A DNA stretch of 64,000 nt. It comes from Xanthomonas hortorum. GTDB taxonomy: Bacteria > Pseudomonadota > Gammaproteobacteria > Xanthomonadales > Xanthomonadaceae. Positions within the stretch are counted from its first letter, which is position 1, and every line of letters begins with the position of its first letter. The stretch is from the NCBI RefSeq assembly GCF_002940005.1, contig NZ_MDEF01000013.1; one strand, written 5' to 3'. The notes beneath the pieces are model-generated. The model was not told the DNA's origin. It ran no database searches and was given only the letters and a program-made list of their open reading frames with translations. Of the stretch, positions 30,631 to 42,350 are shown in pieces. Both the position numbers and the translations under genes were made by a program.

Positions 30631-31234
30631 GTGGTGCGGCCTGCTGTTGTTCGCCGCCGCCGGTCTGGCCGGTGCGCAAGCCCTGCCGGCGCCCCTGGAA
30701 GAAGGCAGCGCTGCCGCGCCGTTCGGCGCCCCAACGCCCGTCGCCGCGACGGCCGCGACTCCAACTTCCGCGACCCCGAGCGCCGCACAGCAACGCGCGC
30801 GCTGGGACGCCTTGACGCCTGCACAGCAGGCCGAGCTGCGCGCCCGCTATGCCGCGTGGAAAGGGCTCACCGCCACCGACCGGGTGGTGCTGCGGCAGGC
30901 ACGCGAGCGTCTGCGTGCCTTGCCCGAGGACCAGCAACGCGCACTACGCACGCAGTTCACCGTGATGGATCGCCTGCATCGCGATGGCTGGCGCCTGGGC
31001 TCGCAGCTGGGCGCGTTCTATTCCCCGTTGCAGCCGTTGATCGGCTACGTACCGCCGGCACAGCGCGACGCGCTCTTGAACGTGCTGCGCAGCCTGGATG
31101 CCGGGCAGCTGGAGCAGTTGGCGCTGCTGGCACAACGCACCCCGCCGCAGGAGCGCGATGCCTTGCGCGATGCCTTGCTGACTGAAGCGCCTGCAACGCG
31201 CAATGCATGGTTGAAGCGGCAGCTGGCGCGGTGA
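30617..31234 (+). CDS. Secreted DUF3106-family protein
   Basis: 205 residues. A signal peptide (about 1-19, WCGLLLFAAAGLAGAQ) is followed by an Ala/Pro/Thr-rich linker and helical DUF3106-like repeats (RWDALTPAQQAELRARYAAW, TATDRVVLRQARERLRALPE). Proteins of this kind are found in proteobacteria beside small membrane or sigma-factor genes and have no settled function. The gene overlaps the previous one by 14 nt, arguing for coupled translation. Confidence 0.78.
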   Translation: MTRIKWCGLLLFAAAGLAGAQALPAPLEEGSAAAPFGAPTPVAATAATPTSATPSAAQQRARWDALTPAQQAELRARYAAWKGLTATDRVVLRQARERLRALPEDQQRALRTQFTVMDRLHRDGWRLGSQLGAFYSPLQPLIGYVPPAQRDALLNVLRSLDAGQLEQLALLAQRTPPQERDALRDALLTEAPATRNAWLKRQLAR

Positions 31235-31407
31235 TGTCGAAACCCTCGCTGTCGAAACGGTCAACGCATCGTCGCGCGTCCACGCGCCGCTGGCGCATGG
31301 GAGGCTGACTGACCCACGTCGCACAGTGCGGGTAAGATGTCGGCCCCGCGCGACCCGGTGCCAGCGCCTCCCGGCACGGCCGTAGTCCGCGCAGCGATCG
31401 GTTTGTC

Positions 31408-32784
31408 ATGTCTGTTTCTCCTGCACCCACGTCCGCGACGCCAGGCTTCGCTGCGGAAGTGCGCACCACCGGCCTGCTCGCGCTGCCGCTGGTGCTCGGC
31501 CACGTCTCTACCGGCCTCATTGGCTTTGTCGACAACGTCATCGCCGGCCACCACGGCACCGCCACGTTGGCCGCAGTCACCATCGGCACCTCGCTGTTGT
31601 GGCTGCCGATGCTGGTGCCGATCGGCACGCTGATCTCGTTGACCGCTTCGGTCTCGCAACTGGTCGGTGCCGGCCGCGAGCGCGAGATCGGCCCGTTGTT
31701 CCGCCAGGCGTTGTGGTTGTCGCTAGGCCTGGGCGCGGTGATGTTCGCCTTCCTGAGCGCGGTACCGCCGCTGCTGCCCACCTTCGGGATTGCGCCGGAC
31801 ATCGTGCCGGGGGCGACCGACTTCCTGCATGCGGTGCGCTGGGGCGGGCCGGCGTTGACGTTCTACTTCTGCATGCGCTATCTCAGCGAGGGCATGCACT
31901 GGACGCTGCCGACCATGTTGCTGGGCTTTGGTGGCTTGCTGGTGCTGGCGCCGCTGGGCTATGCGCTGACCTACGGCAAATTCGGTTTTGCCGAGCACGG
32001 TGCGCAAGGCCTGGGCATGGCCTCGGCGATCACCATGTGGATGCAGGCACTCGCGTTTGCGCTGTATCTGTGGCGCTCGCGCCGCTTCGCGCATCTGGAA
32101 TTGTTCAGTCATCTCGAAGGGCCGCGCTGGCGCGCCATCGGCGATCTGCTACGCACCGGCCTGCCGATCGGTATCACCGTGTTGATGGAAGGCGGGCTGT
32201 TCATCGTCACCGCCTTGCTGATCGGCCGGCTCGGCTCCACCGAAGCGGCTGCGCACCAGATTGCGATCAACGTTGCGCAACTGTGTTTCATGATCCCGAT
32301 GGGCGTGGCCGAGGCCACCACGGTGCGGGTCGGGCATGCGGTGGGGCGCGGCGATCCGCTCGGCATGCGGCGTGCGGCCTGGGCCGGCTACGCCATCGTG
32401 CTGGGCACCCAGGCGTTGTCGGCCAGCGTGCTGTTGCTGGGCCACGACGCCATCGTGAGTGTCTACACCGACGATGTGGCGGTGGCGGCGCTGGCCTCGG
32501 TGCTACTGCTGTACGCAGCTACTTTCCAGTTTCCTGACGGCATCCAGGTGCTCTCCAGCGGCGCGCTGCGCGGGCTCAAGGACACCCGTGTGCCGATGTT
32601 CCTGGCCATGTTCTCGTATTGGGGCGTGGGCATGCCGATCGGTGCCGGGCTCGGCCTGGGACTTGGCTGGGGCCCGCAAGGCATGTGGATTGGCCTGATT
32701 CTGGGCCTGACCGTGGCGTCGATCCTGATGGGCCTGCGTTTCCGCCAGACCAGCCGGCGCCTGACTGCCGACGCGACCCCCTGA
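31408..32784 (+). CDS. MATE family multidrug efflux transporter (NorM-like)
   Basis: 458 residues with about twelve hydrophobic helices in two pseudo-symmetric halves, the layout of cation-coupled MATE antiporters. Typical segments are LVLGHVSTGLIGFVDNVIAG in helix 1, GTLISLTASVSQLVGAGRE in the first half, and AAHQIAINVAQLCFMIPMG in the second half. It expels drugs or cationic metabolites; the substrate is not readable. The Shine-Dalgarno before ATG 31408 is weak. Confidence 0.93.
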   Translation: MSVSPAPTSATPGFAAEVRTTGLLALPLVLGHVSTGLIGFVDNVIAGHHGTATLAAVTIGTSLLWLPMLVPIGTLISLTASVSQLVGAGREREIGPLFRQALWLSLGLGAVMFAFLSAVPPLLPTFGIAPDIVPGATDFLHAVRWGGPALTFYFCMRYLSEGMHWTLPTMLLGFGGLLVLAPLGYALTYGKFGFAEHGAQGLGMASAITMWMQALAFALYLWRSRRFAHLELFSHLEGPRWRAIGDLLRTGLPIGITVLMEGGLFIVTALLIGRLGSTEAAAHQIAINVAQLCFMIPMGVAEATTVRVGHAVGRGDPLGMRRAAWAGYAIVLGTQALSASVLLLGHDAIVSVYTDDVAVAALASVLLLYAATFQFPDGIQVLSSGALRGLKDTRVPMFLAMFSYWGVGMPIGAGLGLGLGWGPQGMWIGLILGLTVASILMGLRFRQTSRRLTADATP

Positions 32785-32868
32785 CTTCCAGCGCATGCCG
32801 TGCGTGCTGCGCAGCCGGTATGCTGGGCAGCATTACTTGCATGCAGCGTCATTTCGACGGAGTTTTCC

Positions 32869-34767
32869 ATGAACCACCCCGTGCGTCGCAATCCCATCGC
32901 CAGTTTCTTCGTTGGCCTGTGGGATGTGATGAATTTCACCCGGCGCCTGATCTTCAACCTGGCGTTTTTCGGCTTTCTGTTCCTGATGCTGCTGCTGTTT
33001 GTAGTGGCGATCGCGCGTGGCGACGGCACCAAGCCGCTGGCCGAGCGCACCACGCTGGTGATCAACCCGGAAGGCACCCTGGTCGAGCAGTTCAGCGCCG
33101 ACCCGGTGAGCCGTTCGCTGGCCAAGGCAGTCGGCGACAAGAGCGCCGAAGAGGTGCAGCTGCGCGACCTGGTGCGGGTGATCGAGGCGGCCGGCAAGGA
33201 TCGCAAGATCGAACGGGTGCTGTTGAACCTGGACAAGTTTCAGCCGTCCGGTTTCGCTTCGCAGCGCGAAGTCGCCGCGGCCCTGCAGAAGCTGCGCGCC
33301 TCCGGCAAGCAGATCGTCGCCTTCAGCGAGAGCATGAGCCAGGGCCAGTACCTGCTGGCCGCGCAGGCCAACGAGGTCTATCTCGACCCGATGGGCAGCG
33401 TGCTGCTGGAAGGCCTTGGCCGCTATCGCCAGTATTTCCGCGAAGGCCTGCAGGACAAGCTGGGCGTGGACGTGCATCTGTTCCGCGTGGGCGAGTACAA
33501 GTCCGCGGCCGAGCCGTACATCCTCGACGCGGCCTCGGCCGATGCCAAGGAAGCGGATCTGTTCTGGATGAACGACGTGTGGCAGCGCTACCTGGCCGAC
33601 GTCGGTACCGCGCGCAAGCTCACCCCGGCGCAGCTGACCGCCGGCATCGATACGCTGCCCGAAGGCGTGACCGCCGCCGGTGGCGATCTGGCCAAGTTCG
33701 CGCTGCAGCAGAAGCTGGTCGACGGACTCAAGACCCGCGAAGAGGTCGATGCCTTGTTGACCAAGCGCGGCGTGGCCGACAGCGATGCCGATGCCGGCTT
33801 CCGCAACATCGATTTCGCCAGCTATCTCACCCAGTTGCAGGCGCGGCGGTCCATGGACAGCCGCCCGCAGGTGGCCGTGGTGGTGGCCGCTGGCGAGATC
33901 AGTGGTGGCGAGCAGCCGGCCGGCCGCATCGGTGGCGAATCGACCGCGGCGCTTCTGCGTCAGGCGCGCGACGATGAAGAGGTCAAGGCGGTGGTGCTGC
34001 GCGTGGATTCGCCCGGCGGCGAAGTGTTCGCCTCCGAGCAGATCCGTCGCGAAGTGGTCGCGCTCAAGCAGGCCGGCAAGCCGGTGGTGGTGTCGATGGG
34101 CGACCTGGCGGCCTCCGGCGGTTACTGGATCAGCATGAATGCCGATCGCATCTATGCCGATCCCTCGACCATCAGCGGCTCGATCGGCATCTTCGGCATG
34201 GTGCCGAATCTGACCCGTGCGCTGGACAAGATCGGCGTGCATACCGATGGTGTGGGCACTACGCGGTTTGCCGGTGCCTTCGACATCACCCGTCCGCTGG
34301 ATCCGGCCGCCGGCCAGGTCATCCAGGCGGTGATCAACAAGGGCTATGCCGATTTCACCGGCAAGGTGGCGCAGGCGCGTCACCAGTCGGTCGACGCCAT
34401 CGACAAGGTCGCACGTGGCCGCGTGTGGAGCGGGGCGCAGGCCAAGCAGCACGGCCTGGTGGATGCATTCGGCGGCATGCAGGAGGCAGTGGCCGATGCG
34501 GCCGATCGGGCAAAGCTGAGCAAGGGCAAGTTCCGCGTGCGCTATGTCGAGAAGCCGGCCACGCCGTTCTCGCAGTTCATGAGCGGCTTTGCCGGCAGCC
34601 GCATGGGCGCCTGGATGCTGGGCGATTCGGCCATGGCACGCGCCATGCTGGCGCGCTCGCTGCCGGAAGTGGATACCCAGCTGCGCTTCGTCGAAGACGC
34701 CGTGCATGACAGCAAGGCCGGGGGCACGCCGGTCAAGTCGCTGGCGTATTGCTTCTGCGGGTTCTAA
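32869..34767 (+). CDS. sppA: Signal peptide peptidase SppA, 67K type
   Basis: 632-residue inner-membrane serine protease (family S49) that degrades cleaved signal peptides. N-terminal membrane anchor about 27-48. The tandem domain form places the catalytic Lys in the N-terminal half (RVGEYKSAAEPY, Lys211) and the nucleophile Ser in the C-terminal half (GDLAASGGYW, Ser416), matching the E. coli SppA dyad arrangement. GGAG lies 6 nt before the ATG at 32869; upstream in-frame codons lack a ribosome site. A strong terminator follows 27 nt after the stop. Confidence 0.96.
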   Translation: MNHPVRRNPIASFFVGLWDVMNFTRRLIFNLAFFGFLFLMLLLFVVAIARGDGTKPLAERTTLVINPEGTLVEQFSADPVSRSLAKAVGDKSAEEVQLRDLVRVIEAAGKDRKIERVLLNLDKFQPSGFASQREVAAALQKLRASGKQIVAFSESMSQGQYLLAAQANEVYLDPMGSVLLEGLGRYRQYFREGLQDKLGVDVHLFRVGEYKSAAEPYILDAASADAKEADLFWMNDVWQRYLADVGTARKLTPAQLTAGIDTLPEGVTAAGGDLAKFALQQKLVDGLKTREEVDALLTKRGVADSDADAGFRNIDFASYLTQLQARRSMDSRPQVAVVVAAGEISGGEQPAGRIGGESTAALLRQARDDEEVKAVVLRVDSPGGEVFASEQIRREVVALKQAGKPVVVSMGDLAASGGYWISMNADRIYADPSTISGSIGIFGMVPNLTRALDKIGVHTDGVGTTRFAGAFDITRPLDPAAGQVIQAVINKGYADFTGKVAQARHQSVDAIDKVARGRVWSGAQAKQHGLVDAFGGMQEAVADAADRAKLSKGKFRVRYVEKPATPFSQFMSGFAGSRMGAWMLGDSAMARAMLARSLPEVDTQLRFVEDAVHDSKAGGTPVKSLAYCFCGF

Positions 34768-34794
34768 CCCAGCACGTTTGCAACGTGATGTATC

Positions 34795-34826
34795 GACAAC
34801 GCCGGCTTTGCGCCGGCGTTGTCGTT
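34795..34826 (+). terminator. Terminator after sppA
   Basis: 12-bp perfect stem (34795-34806 with 34812-34823), TTTGC loop, then GTTT. Confidence 0.8.
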
Positions 34827-34911
34827 TCTGCGCTCAGGCGATGCAATGATGCGGGCGCGCGCAGTCGCGGCTTCGACACAAAACGCGCGTGCTTCAGACA
34901 GCAGATTTCGG

Positions 34912-35127
34912 TTACTGCGTGGCCGCGTCGATCACCTTGCGTTGGTCGTCTGCGGCCTGATCGGTGGCCGCCTGCACTGCATGCGCCTTGTTCAACGGTT
35001 CCTGGATGTGGTCGCGCAAGGCGGTGGCCTGCGGCTCGGGCTTCTGATCGGTGGGCGCAGGTTGCGGTCGCTGACAGGCACCAAGCAGCAACGCCAGGCT
35101 GGCTGCAGGAATCCAATGCACTTTCAT
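34912..35127 (-). CDS. Small lipoprotein of unknown function
   Basis: 71 residues, a type II signal peptide with lipobox LLGAC (Cys near 18), then a polar, Pro/Gln-rich tail that becomes helical (HIQEPLNKAHAVQAATDQAAD). GAGG lies 8 nt before the ATG. Small entericidin- or Lpp-like lipoproteins have similar size, but I recognise no family. It is convergent with sppA and divergent to the SDR gene. Confidence 0.72.
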   Translation of the reverse strand: MKVHWIPAASLALLLGACQRPQPAPTDQKPEPQATALRDHIQEPLNKAHAVQAATDQAADDQRKVIDAATQ

Positions 35128-35233
35128 CGTCGTGACCTCGCTTGGGGTGGAGGTATCCTAACGCCCGGGCCGCAAGCAGGCGTCAATCACGCTGCAGCGG
35201 CCGTTTCCTGCGTCTTGAAAGAGGATCACCCAC

Positions 35234-36010
35234 GTGACAACCCATCGTTGGCGGCTGGATGGACAGACCGCGCTCATCACCGGTGCCAGCGCCGGCATTG
35301 GCTTTGCCATCGCGCGTGAACTGCTCGGCTTCGGCGCGGATCTAATGATGGTGGCGCGCGACGCCGATGCGTTGGCGCAGGCGCGCGACGAGCTCGCCGA
35401 AGAATTCCCCGAGCGTGAATTGCATGGCCTGGCCGCCGATGTGGCCGACGATGAAGAACGTCGCGCCATTCTGGACTGGGTGGAAGACCACGCCGATGGC
35501 CTGCATCTGCTGATCAACAATGCCGGCGGCAACATCACCCGCGCGGCGATCGACTACACCGAAGACCAGTGGCGCGGCATCTTCGAAACCAACGTGTTCG
35601 CGGCCTTCGAATTGTCGCGTTATGCGCACCCGTTGCTTGCCCGCCACGCGGCTTCGGCAATCGTCAACGTCGGCAGCGTCTCCGGCATCACCCATGTGCG
35701 CAGCGGCGCGCCGTACGGCATGACCAAGGCCGCGTTGCAGCAGATGACACGCAATCTGGCGGTGGAATGGGCCGAGGACGGCATCCGCGTCAACGCAGTG
35801 GCGCCGTGGTACATCCGCACCCGTCGCACATCCGGGCCGCTGTCGGATCCGGATTACTACGAGCAGGTGATCGAACGCACCCCGATGCGCCGCATCGGCG
35901 AACCGGAAGAAGTTGCCGCCGCCGTCGGTTTCCTCTGCCTGCCGGCCGCCAGTTACATCACCGGCGAATGCATCGCAGTGGATGGCGGATTCTTGCGTTA
36001 CGGGTTTTAA
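35234..36010 (+). CDS. SDR family oxidoreductase (tropinone reductase-like)
   Basis: 258-residue short-chain dehydrogenase/reductase. NAD(P)-binding motif GASAGIG (about 17-23), INNAGGN, catalytic Ser in VGSVSG and YxxxK in YGMTKAAL, and C-terminal GECIAVDGGF. The sequence resembles tropinone-reductase-like bacterial SDRs; the substrate cannot be told. The start is GTG with GAGG 9 nt upstream. Single gene. Confidence 0.92.
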   Translation: MTTHRWRLDGQTALITGASAGIGFAIARELLGFGADLMMVARDADALAQARDELAEEFPERELHGLAADVADDEERRAILDWVEDHADGLHLLINNAGGNITRAAIDYTEDQWRGIFETNVFAAFELSRYAHPLLARHAASAIVNVGSVSGITHVRSGAPYGMTKAALQQMTRNLAVEWAEDGIRVNAVAPWYIRTRRTSGPLSDPDYYEQVIERTPMRRIGEPEEVAAAVGFLCLPAASYITGECIAVDGGFLRYGF

Positions 36011-36183
36011 CCCGCCTGCGCGCGAGTCAGGGGGGGCGCGAAGTTGCTCGCTTGCGCTGCTGGTCGGTGCACCGCACATGCCATCTGGTGATCGCTGTAG
36101 GTTGCCAGTGGCTTTAAAACATCGGCCCGGCAAATGCAGCGCCGTCGAACTGACTGACCTGCGCTGGACCGCTGGTTGCAGCA

Positions 36184-36846
36184 TCAAGGCGTGGCGGACG
36201 GATTCGCGCAGCGGCTTTCGTCCAGCACCCGGCGCATTTGATCGAAGCGCTGCTTGCGTTCGGCCGATTGCGCCTCGTCGGAGAAGCGCCAGGTCGCCTC
36301 GGCCTGCTCGGCGCGTTTGCGCCAGGCCTCGCACAGGCTCTGATCCGGTACCGGCGCGCAGCGATCGGTGACCACCTCGCAGGCGCTGCCGCCGCCGGTG
36401 GCCGGCCCGCCTGCCAAGTTGGTGGTCTGCATCGGCAGGCAGCGCGTGGCCGGTTCGCGGTCTTCGGTGAAATAGCGTCCGTTGTCGTGCGCGGTGCATT
36501 CGAACAACGGCGGCGGTGGCAGTGTGGAGGTAGAGGCAGGTGACGTCGGCGCAACCGGTGCTGGTGCCGCAACGGGCGCGGCAGCGGGCGCCTCGGTTTT
36601 CGGGGTGGCGCGCGGTTGTGCAGAGGGCGCTGTGCGCGCAGGCGATGCTGCGCTCGATCCGCCGGGCGCAAACGGCACGGCGGCCGGCGCAGTCATCACT
36701 TTCTTTTGCTGCTGCACGCCTTTCGGGCACGGCATGTTCTGCACCGTAAGCGCGCCGGTCGGATCGGTGCAGCGGTAGATGGTCACGTCCTGGGCGCTGG
36801 CAACCGACATCCATCCCATCAACAACAACAACAGCCAGCGCCTCAT
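36184..36846 (-). CDS. Secreted DUF4124-domain protein (paralog 2)
   Basis: 220 residues. Signal peptide about 1-19 (LLLLLMGWMSVASAQ), then a DUF4124-type N-terminal domain with IYRCTDPTGALTVQNMPCP, an Ala/Pro-rich linker, and a Cys-containing C-terminal half with FECTAHDNGRYFTED. The start at 36846 overlaps the stop of the upstream paralog (ATGA). Tandem paralog of the next gene; both share the IYRC...G...Q..PC pattern and a second Tyr/Phe-Glu-Cys-Thr motif. Function unknown. Confidence 0.78.
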   Translation of the reverse strand: MRRWLLLLLMGWMSVASAQDVTIYRCTDPTGALTVQNMPCPKGVQQQKKVMTAPAAVPFAPGGSSAASPARTAPSAQPRATPKTEAPAAAPVAAPAPVAPTSPASTSTLPPPPLFECTAHDNGRYFTEDREPATRCLPMQTTNLAGGPATGGGSACEVVTDRCAPVPDQSLCEAWRKRAEQAEATWRFSDEAQSAERKQRFDQMRRVLDESRCANPSATP

Positions 36847-37634
36847 GCGCCGCCGCAATCGCGCTGCAGGCGTGCGTCGATGCCGCGTTGTTCGCGGCTG
36901 AGGTCCTCGCGCTCGCTCTGCAAGGCGCTGTTATAGCGCCGGATCAGCTCCCAGCGACGATCGGCCAGCCGCCCGCAGACTTGCTGCTCCGGCAGGGCAT
37001 GGCATTCGTCGCGGATCTGCACATTGCCGTAGGGCACGATCACCGTGCCGCCGTGGCCACCGCCGTTGTAACCACCCTGATAGCCGCCTTGATAGTCGCC
37101 TTGATAGTCGCCGCCGCCGAAGCTTGCACTGCCGCGGAGGCTTCCACCTCGCCCGGAGCCGCCCTGCACTGATGCCGCCGGGCGCGGGCTCACCGAGATC
37201 GGCGGACGCTGGATGCCGCCGCCGTTGATCGGCCGGGCAATGCCGTTGCCCACATAGGCGGGGCCCCAGGTCGGCACCCAGCGCGGATTGCCTTCCGGGC
37301 TGTCGCTTGTGTAGCGGTTGCCGTCTTCGGTGGTGCACTCGTACATCGGCTGCGGCGGCTGCACGGTGATGATGCGCACCTCGCGCGGCGGCTGCGTCGC
37401 GACGGCGGCAGGGGCGATGACGGCGCGTTCCGGTCGCGGCGGCGGATCTTGCGGACGCTGCAGGTCCAGCACCTGCTGGCGCCCGCTGCTGCACGGCGCA
37501 TCCTGCAGCGCCACGGTGCCGGTGCTGCTGACGCAGCGGTAGATCCGTACATTCGGATCGGGTTTGGTCGCGGTACTGGCCGCCGACGCAGGCAGCGCGG
37601 TGGCCAGCAACAGAAGGGTCAGGACGGTACGCAT
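36843..37634 (-). CDS. Secreted DUF4124-domain protein with Gly/Tyr-rich repeat (paralog 1)
   Basis: 263 residues. Signal peptide about 1-18, a DUF4124-like domain (IYRCVSSTGTVALQDAPC), and a YECTTEDGNRYTSDSPEGNP segment. A Gly/Tyr/Gln low-complexity region around 175-195 is built from short tandem DNA repeats, and a Cys-containing helical end follows (DECHALPEQQVCGRLADRRW). Probably periplasmic or outer-membrane associated. It leads the two-gene unit with the next paralog. Confidence 0.78.
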   Translation of the reverse strand: MRTVLTLLLLATALPASAASTATKPDPNVRIYRCVSSTGTVALQDAPCSSGRQQVLDLQRPQDPPPRPERAVIAPAAVATQPPREVRIITVQPPQPMYECTTEDGNRYTSDSPEGNPRWVPTWGPAYVGNGIARPINGGGIQRPPISVSPRPAASVQGGSGRGGSLRGSASFGGGDYQGDYQGGYQGGYNGGGHGGTVIVPYGNVQIRDECHALPEQQVCGRLADRRWELIRRYNSALQSEREDLSREQRGIDARLQRDCGGA

Positions 37635-37795
37635 GACCGCAGTGTGCGCGTCTGGCCGGCTGTGTCAAAGGGGGAGCGGCTGAACTGGTTTGGGTCATGC
37701 AGGCGGGCGGATCAGCGACGCGGCAACCGCATAGGGCTTCGCGCCCCGCCGCACGCGCCATCTGGCCTGGGTCTACAACGCGCCCACTAGTTCAC

Positions 37796-38371
37796 TCAGT
37801 CGCGCAGGATCTGCCCGCTGCGCGCATCGCGGATCTGGGTCGGCTGCGCCAGTGCGCCCACCTCGCCATCCACCACGCCATCGATGCTGACCAGCAGCGC
37901 CGGATCCAGTGATTGACGGCTGCGTGCGGGTGGCTCACCGGCCAGGTTGGCGCTGGTGGACACCAACGGGGCGCCCCAGGCTGCGCAGAGCGCGGCGACG
38001 ACCGGATGCGCGCTGATGCGCACCGCCAGCCCGTCATGCGCGCCAGTGACCCAGCGCGGCGCCTGTGCGGTGACTGGCAGGATCCAGGTGTGCGGGCCCG
38101 GCCAGCTGACCAGCACCTCCTGCTTGCGCGCAGGCTCCAGTGCGTCGAAATCCACCCACTCGTGCAAGATGTCCACGCTGGCGGCCACCACGATCACGCC
38201 CTTGTCGACCGGACGCCGCTTGATCGCCAGCAGCCGCAGCACGGCCGCTTCCTGGCGCGGGTCGCAACCCAGTCCCCACACCGCTTCGGTGGGATAGGCG
38301 ATCACGCCGCCCCGGGTCAGGGCAGCGACGGCGTTATCCAAGCTGAGCGCGGGGCTGGGTGCCGATTGCAT
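37796..38371 (-). CDS. tsaC: L-threonylcarbamoyladenylate synthase TsaC (Sua5/YrdC family)
   Basis: Makes threonylcarbamoyl-AMP from Thr, bicarbonate and ATP for the t6A37 modification of ANN-decoding tRNAs. 191 residues, the short YrdC-only form. Motifs: GGVIAYPTEAVWGLGCDP, IKRRPVDKGVIVVA and PLVSTSANLAGEPPA. Starts 8 nt after topA on the same strand, matching the conserved dprA-smg-topA-tsaC block of gammaproteobacteria. Confidence 0.95.
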   Translation of the reverse strand: MQSAPSPALSLDNAVAALTRGGVIAYPTEAVWGLGCDPRQEAAVLRLLAIKRRPVDKGVIVVAASVDILHEWVDFDALEPARKQEVLVSWPGPHTWILPVTAQAPRWVTGAHDGLAVRISAHPVVAALCAAWGAPLVSTSANLAGEPPARSRQSLDPALLVSIDGVVDGEVGALAQPTQIRDARSGQILRD

Positions 38372-38379
38372 CGTGCGAC

Positions 38380-40872
<2,493 letters not shown>

Positions 40873-40963
40873 GGTGGTTAATTCTTTGGGCAGGGCCCGG
40901 GGGGCAGGTAGCGTGGCCTAATTGGCCGGTGGAGGGAAGCAGATCGGCTGTTTCCCACACGTC

Positions 40964-40990
40964 AACGCCCGGGATGGTAGCCCGGGCGTT
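40964..40990 (-). terminator. Hairpin between the GYF_2-RDD gene and topA
   Basis: 10-bp perfect stem (40964-40973 with 40981-40990), 7-nt loop, and no T-run. Possible attenuator or weak terminator. Confidence 0.4.
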
Positions 40991-41054
40991 CAGTTCTCTT
41001 ATTAGAAAGATCACGGCAGACGCCGCCGTGTCAAGCGGCTTCGGCCACGAACCC

Positions 41055-42290
41055 TCAGTTCTGGCTCATTCCGATGGCTGCAATCATGATTGCGGCGAAG
41101 ATCACGCCAATCACTACTATCACCGCATAAATGGCCAGCACCACAATCGTGACTGTGTCCAGCCCCGTGGATTGCCGCTCCGGGTGATCGGTGAAGGCCC
41201 AGCGATCTACCACCAGGGTCTCGCACACTTTGTCGTGCGGGGCCTGCTTGCGCTGGGTCATGCCGGCCATGAACGCCGCCACGATCGCGCCGATGCCCAG
41301 GGTGAGCACGCTGATCAGCATGTAGGCTAGGTAGCGCAACACATTGCGCCAAAAGCCGACCCGGCCGCCGTTGCTGTCGGCACGCACCAGCTTGATCCCG
41401 CAGGCGAGCTTGCCCAGGCTGGCCTGGTGCCGGCTGGACTGCATCCAGGCGAAATACAGCGTCGGGATGGCCAGACCGATGCCATACGACACCACCATGA
41501 TCGCGATGCCGAGCGCGCTGCCGTCGTCCAGCGCCGAACCGGAATCGCCGCGGGTGGTTGCCAGCGCCACGACGAACACCAACGGGATCACGATCAGATA
41601 CACCGCGAAGGTGGTCACGAAGCTGTCCAGAATGCTGGCCGCCACGCGCCGCCACAGGCCGGCGTAGACAACCGGGGCATCCTGCAAAGCAACGCCTGCT
41701 GTGGGTGCGGCGGCGGCTACGGAGTTCCAGGCGCTGGGAATTGGCACGCCAGCGGGTGTCTGCAACGAGGCATCGGCGGGCGTCGCAGGCGCGTCCGAGG
41801 CCTCGGTCAGGATGGGGCTTGAGGCCGCCGGGGTTGTCGCTGCCTCTGCCGGCGTGGTGGACCACGCTACCGGATCTGCCGGTGCAGCGTGCTCGCTTGG
41901 CGGAATCTGCTGCTGATCCACTGCTGCAGGGTAATTGGCAAGGCCAGATTCGGTCTGCGCGAGCGAAGCGTCTGCAGCGGAGCCGGCAAACGGCGCCGCT
42001 GCGGCGGGCGCGTTATCCACCGGGGCGCTGGTCGGGTAAACCGTCGCCTGCGGTTCACTGCCCGCAACGTCCACGGGCGTATATCCGGTCGGCTCGGGGG
42101 GCGCCGGCACTGCCGTGTCGACGCCCAGTTCGGCCGCGACCTCGCGCAGCGCCATCCACTGCGGCAGACCTTCGCGCCAGACCAGGCTGGAGCGGTCGAT
42201 GATGCCTTGCGACAGGCGTGCAACCAGCGTGTCGGTGTCGATCGGCCCCTGGCGTTCGCGCTGGGCGTCGGCGTAATACCACTGCGTCAT
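41055..42290 (-). CDS. GYF_2-domain / RDD-family membrane protein
   Basis: 411 residues. The N-terminal GYF_2 module (about 3-52; WYYADAQRERQGPIDTDTLV, SLVWREGLPQWMAL) is a proline-motif-binding-like fold found in bacterial membrane proteins. A long Ala/Pro/Thr-rich linker (about 60-195) leads to an RDD domain with several transmembrane helices (about 205-405; AGLWRRVAASILDSFVTTF, SLGKLACGIKLV). RDD proteins have been linked to ion exchange, but the role here is not known. Next to a gene with the same GYF_2 module. Confidence 0.85.
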   Translation of the reverse strand: MTQWYYADAQRERQGPIDTDTLVARLSQGIIDRSSLVWREGLPQWMALREVAAELGVDTAVPAPPEPTGYTPVDVAGSEPQATVYPTSAPVDNAPAAAAPFAGSAADASLAQTESGLANYPAAVDQQQIPPSEHAAPADPVAWSTTPAEAATTPAASSPILTEASDAPATPADASLQTPAGVPIPSAWNSVAAAAPTAGVALQDAPVVYAGLWRRVAASILDSFVTTFAVYLIVIPLVFVVALATTRGDSGSALDDGSALGIAIMVVSYGIGLAIPTLYFAWMQSSRHQASLGKLACGIKLVRADSNGGRVGFWRNVLRYLAYMLISVLTLGIGAIVAAFMAGMTQRKQAPHDKVCETLVVDRWAFTDHPERQSTGLDTVTIVVLAIYAVIVVIGVIFAAIMIAAIGMSQN

Positions 42291-42350
42291 TGATGTCCCC
42301 TTGGGTGAAACGATTGGCTAGAGCGTGAGATGCATTTGAGCTAACGCGCT

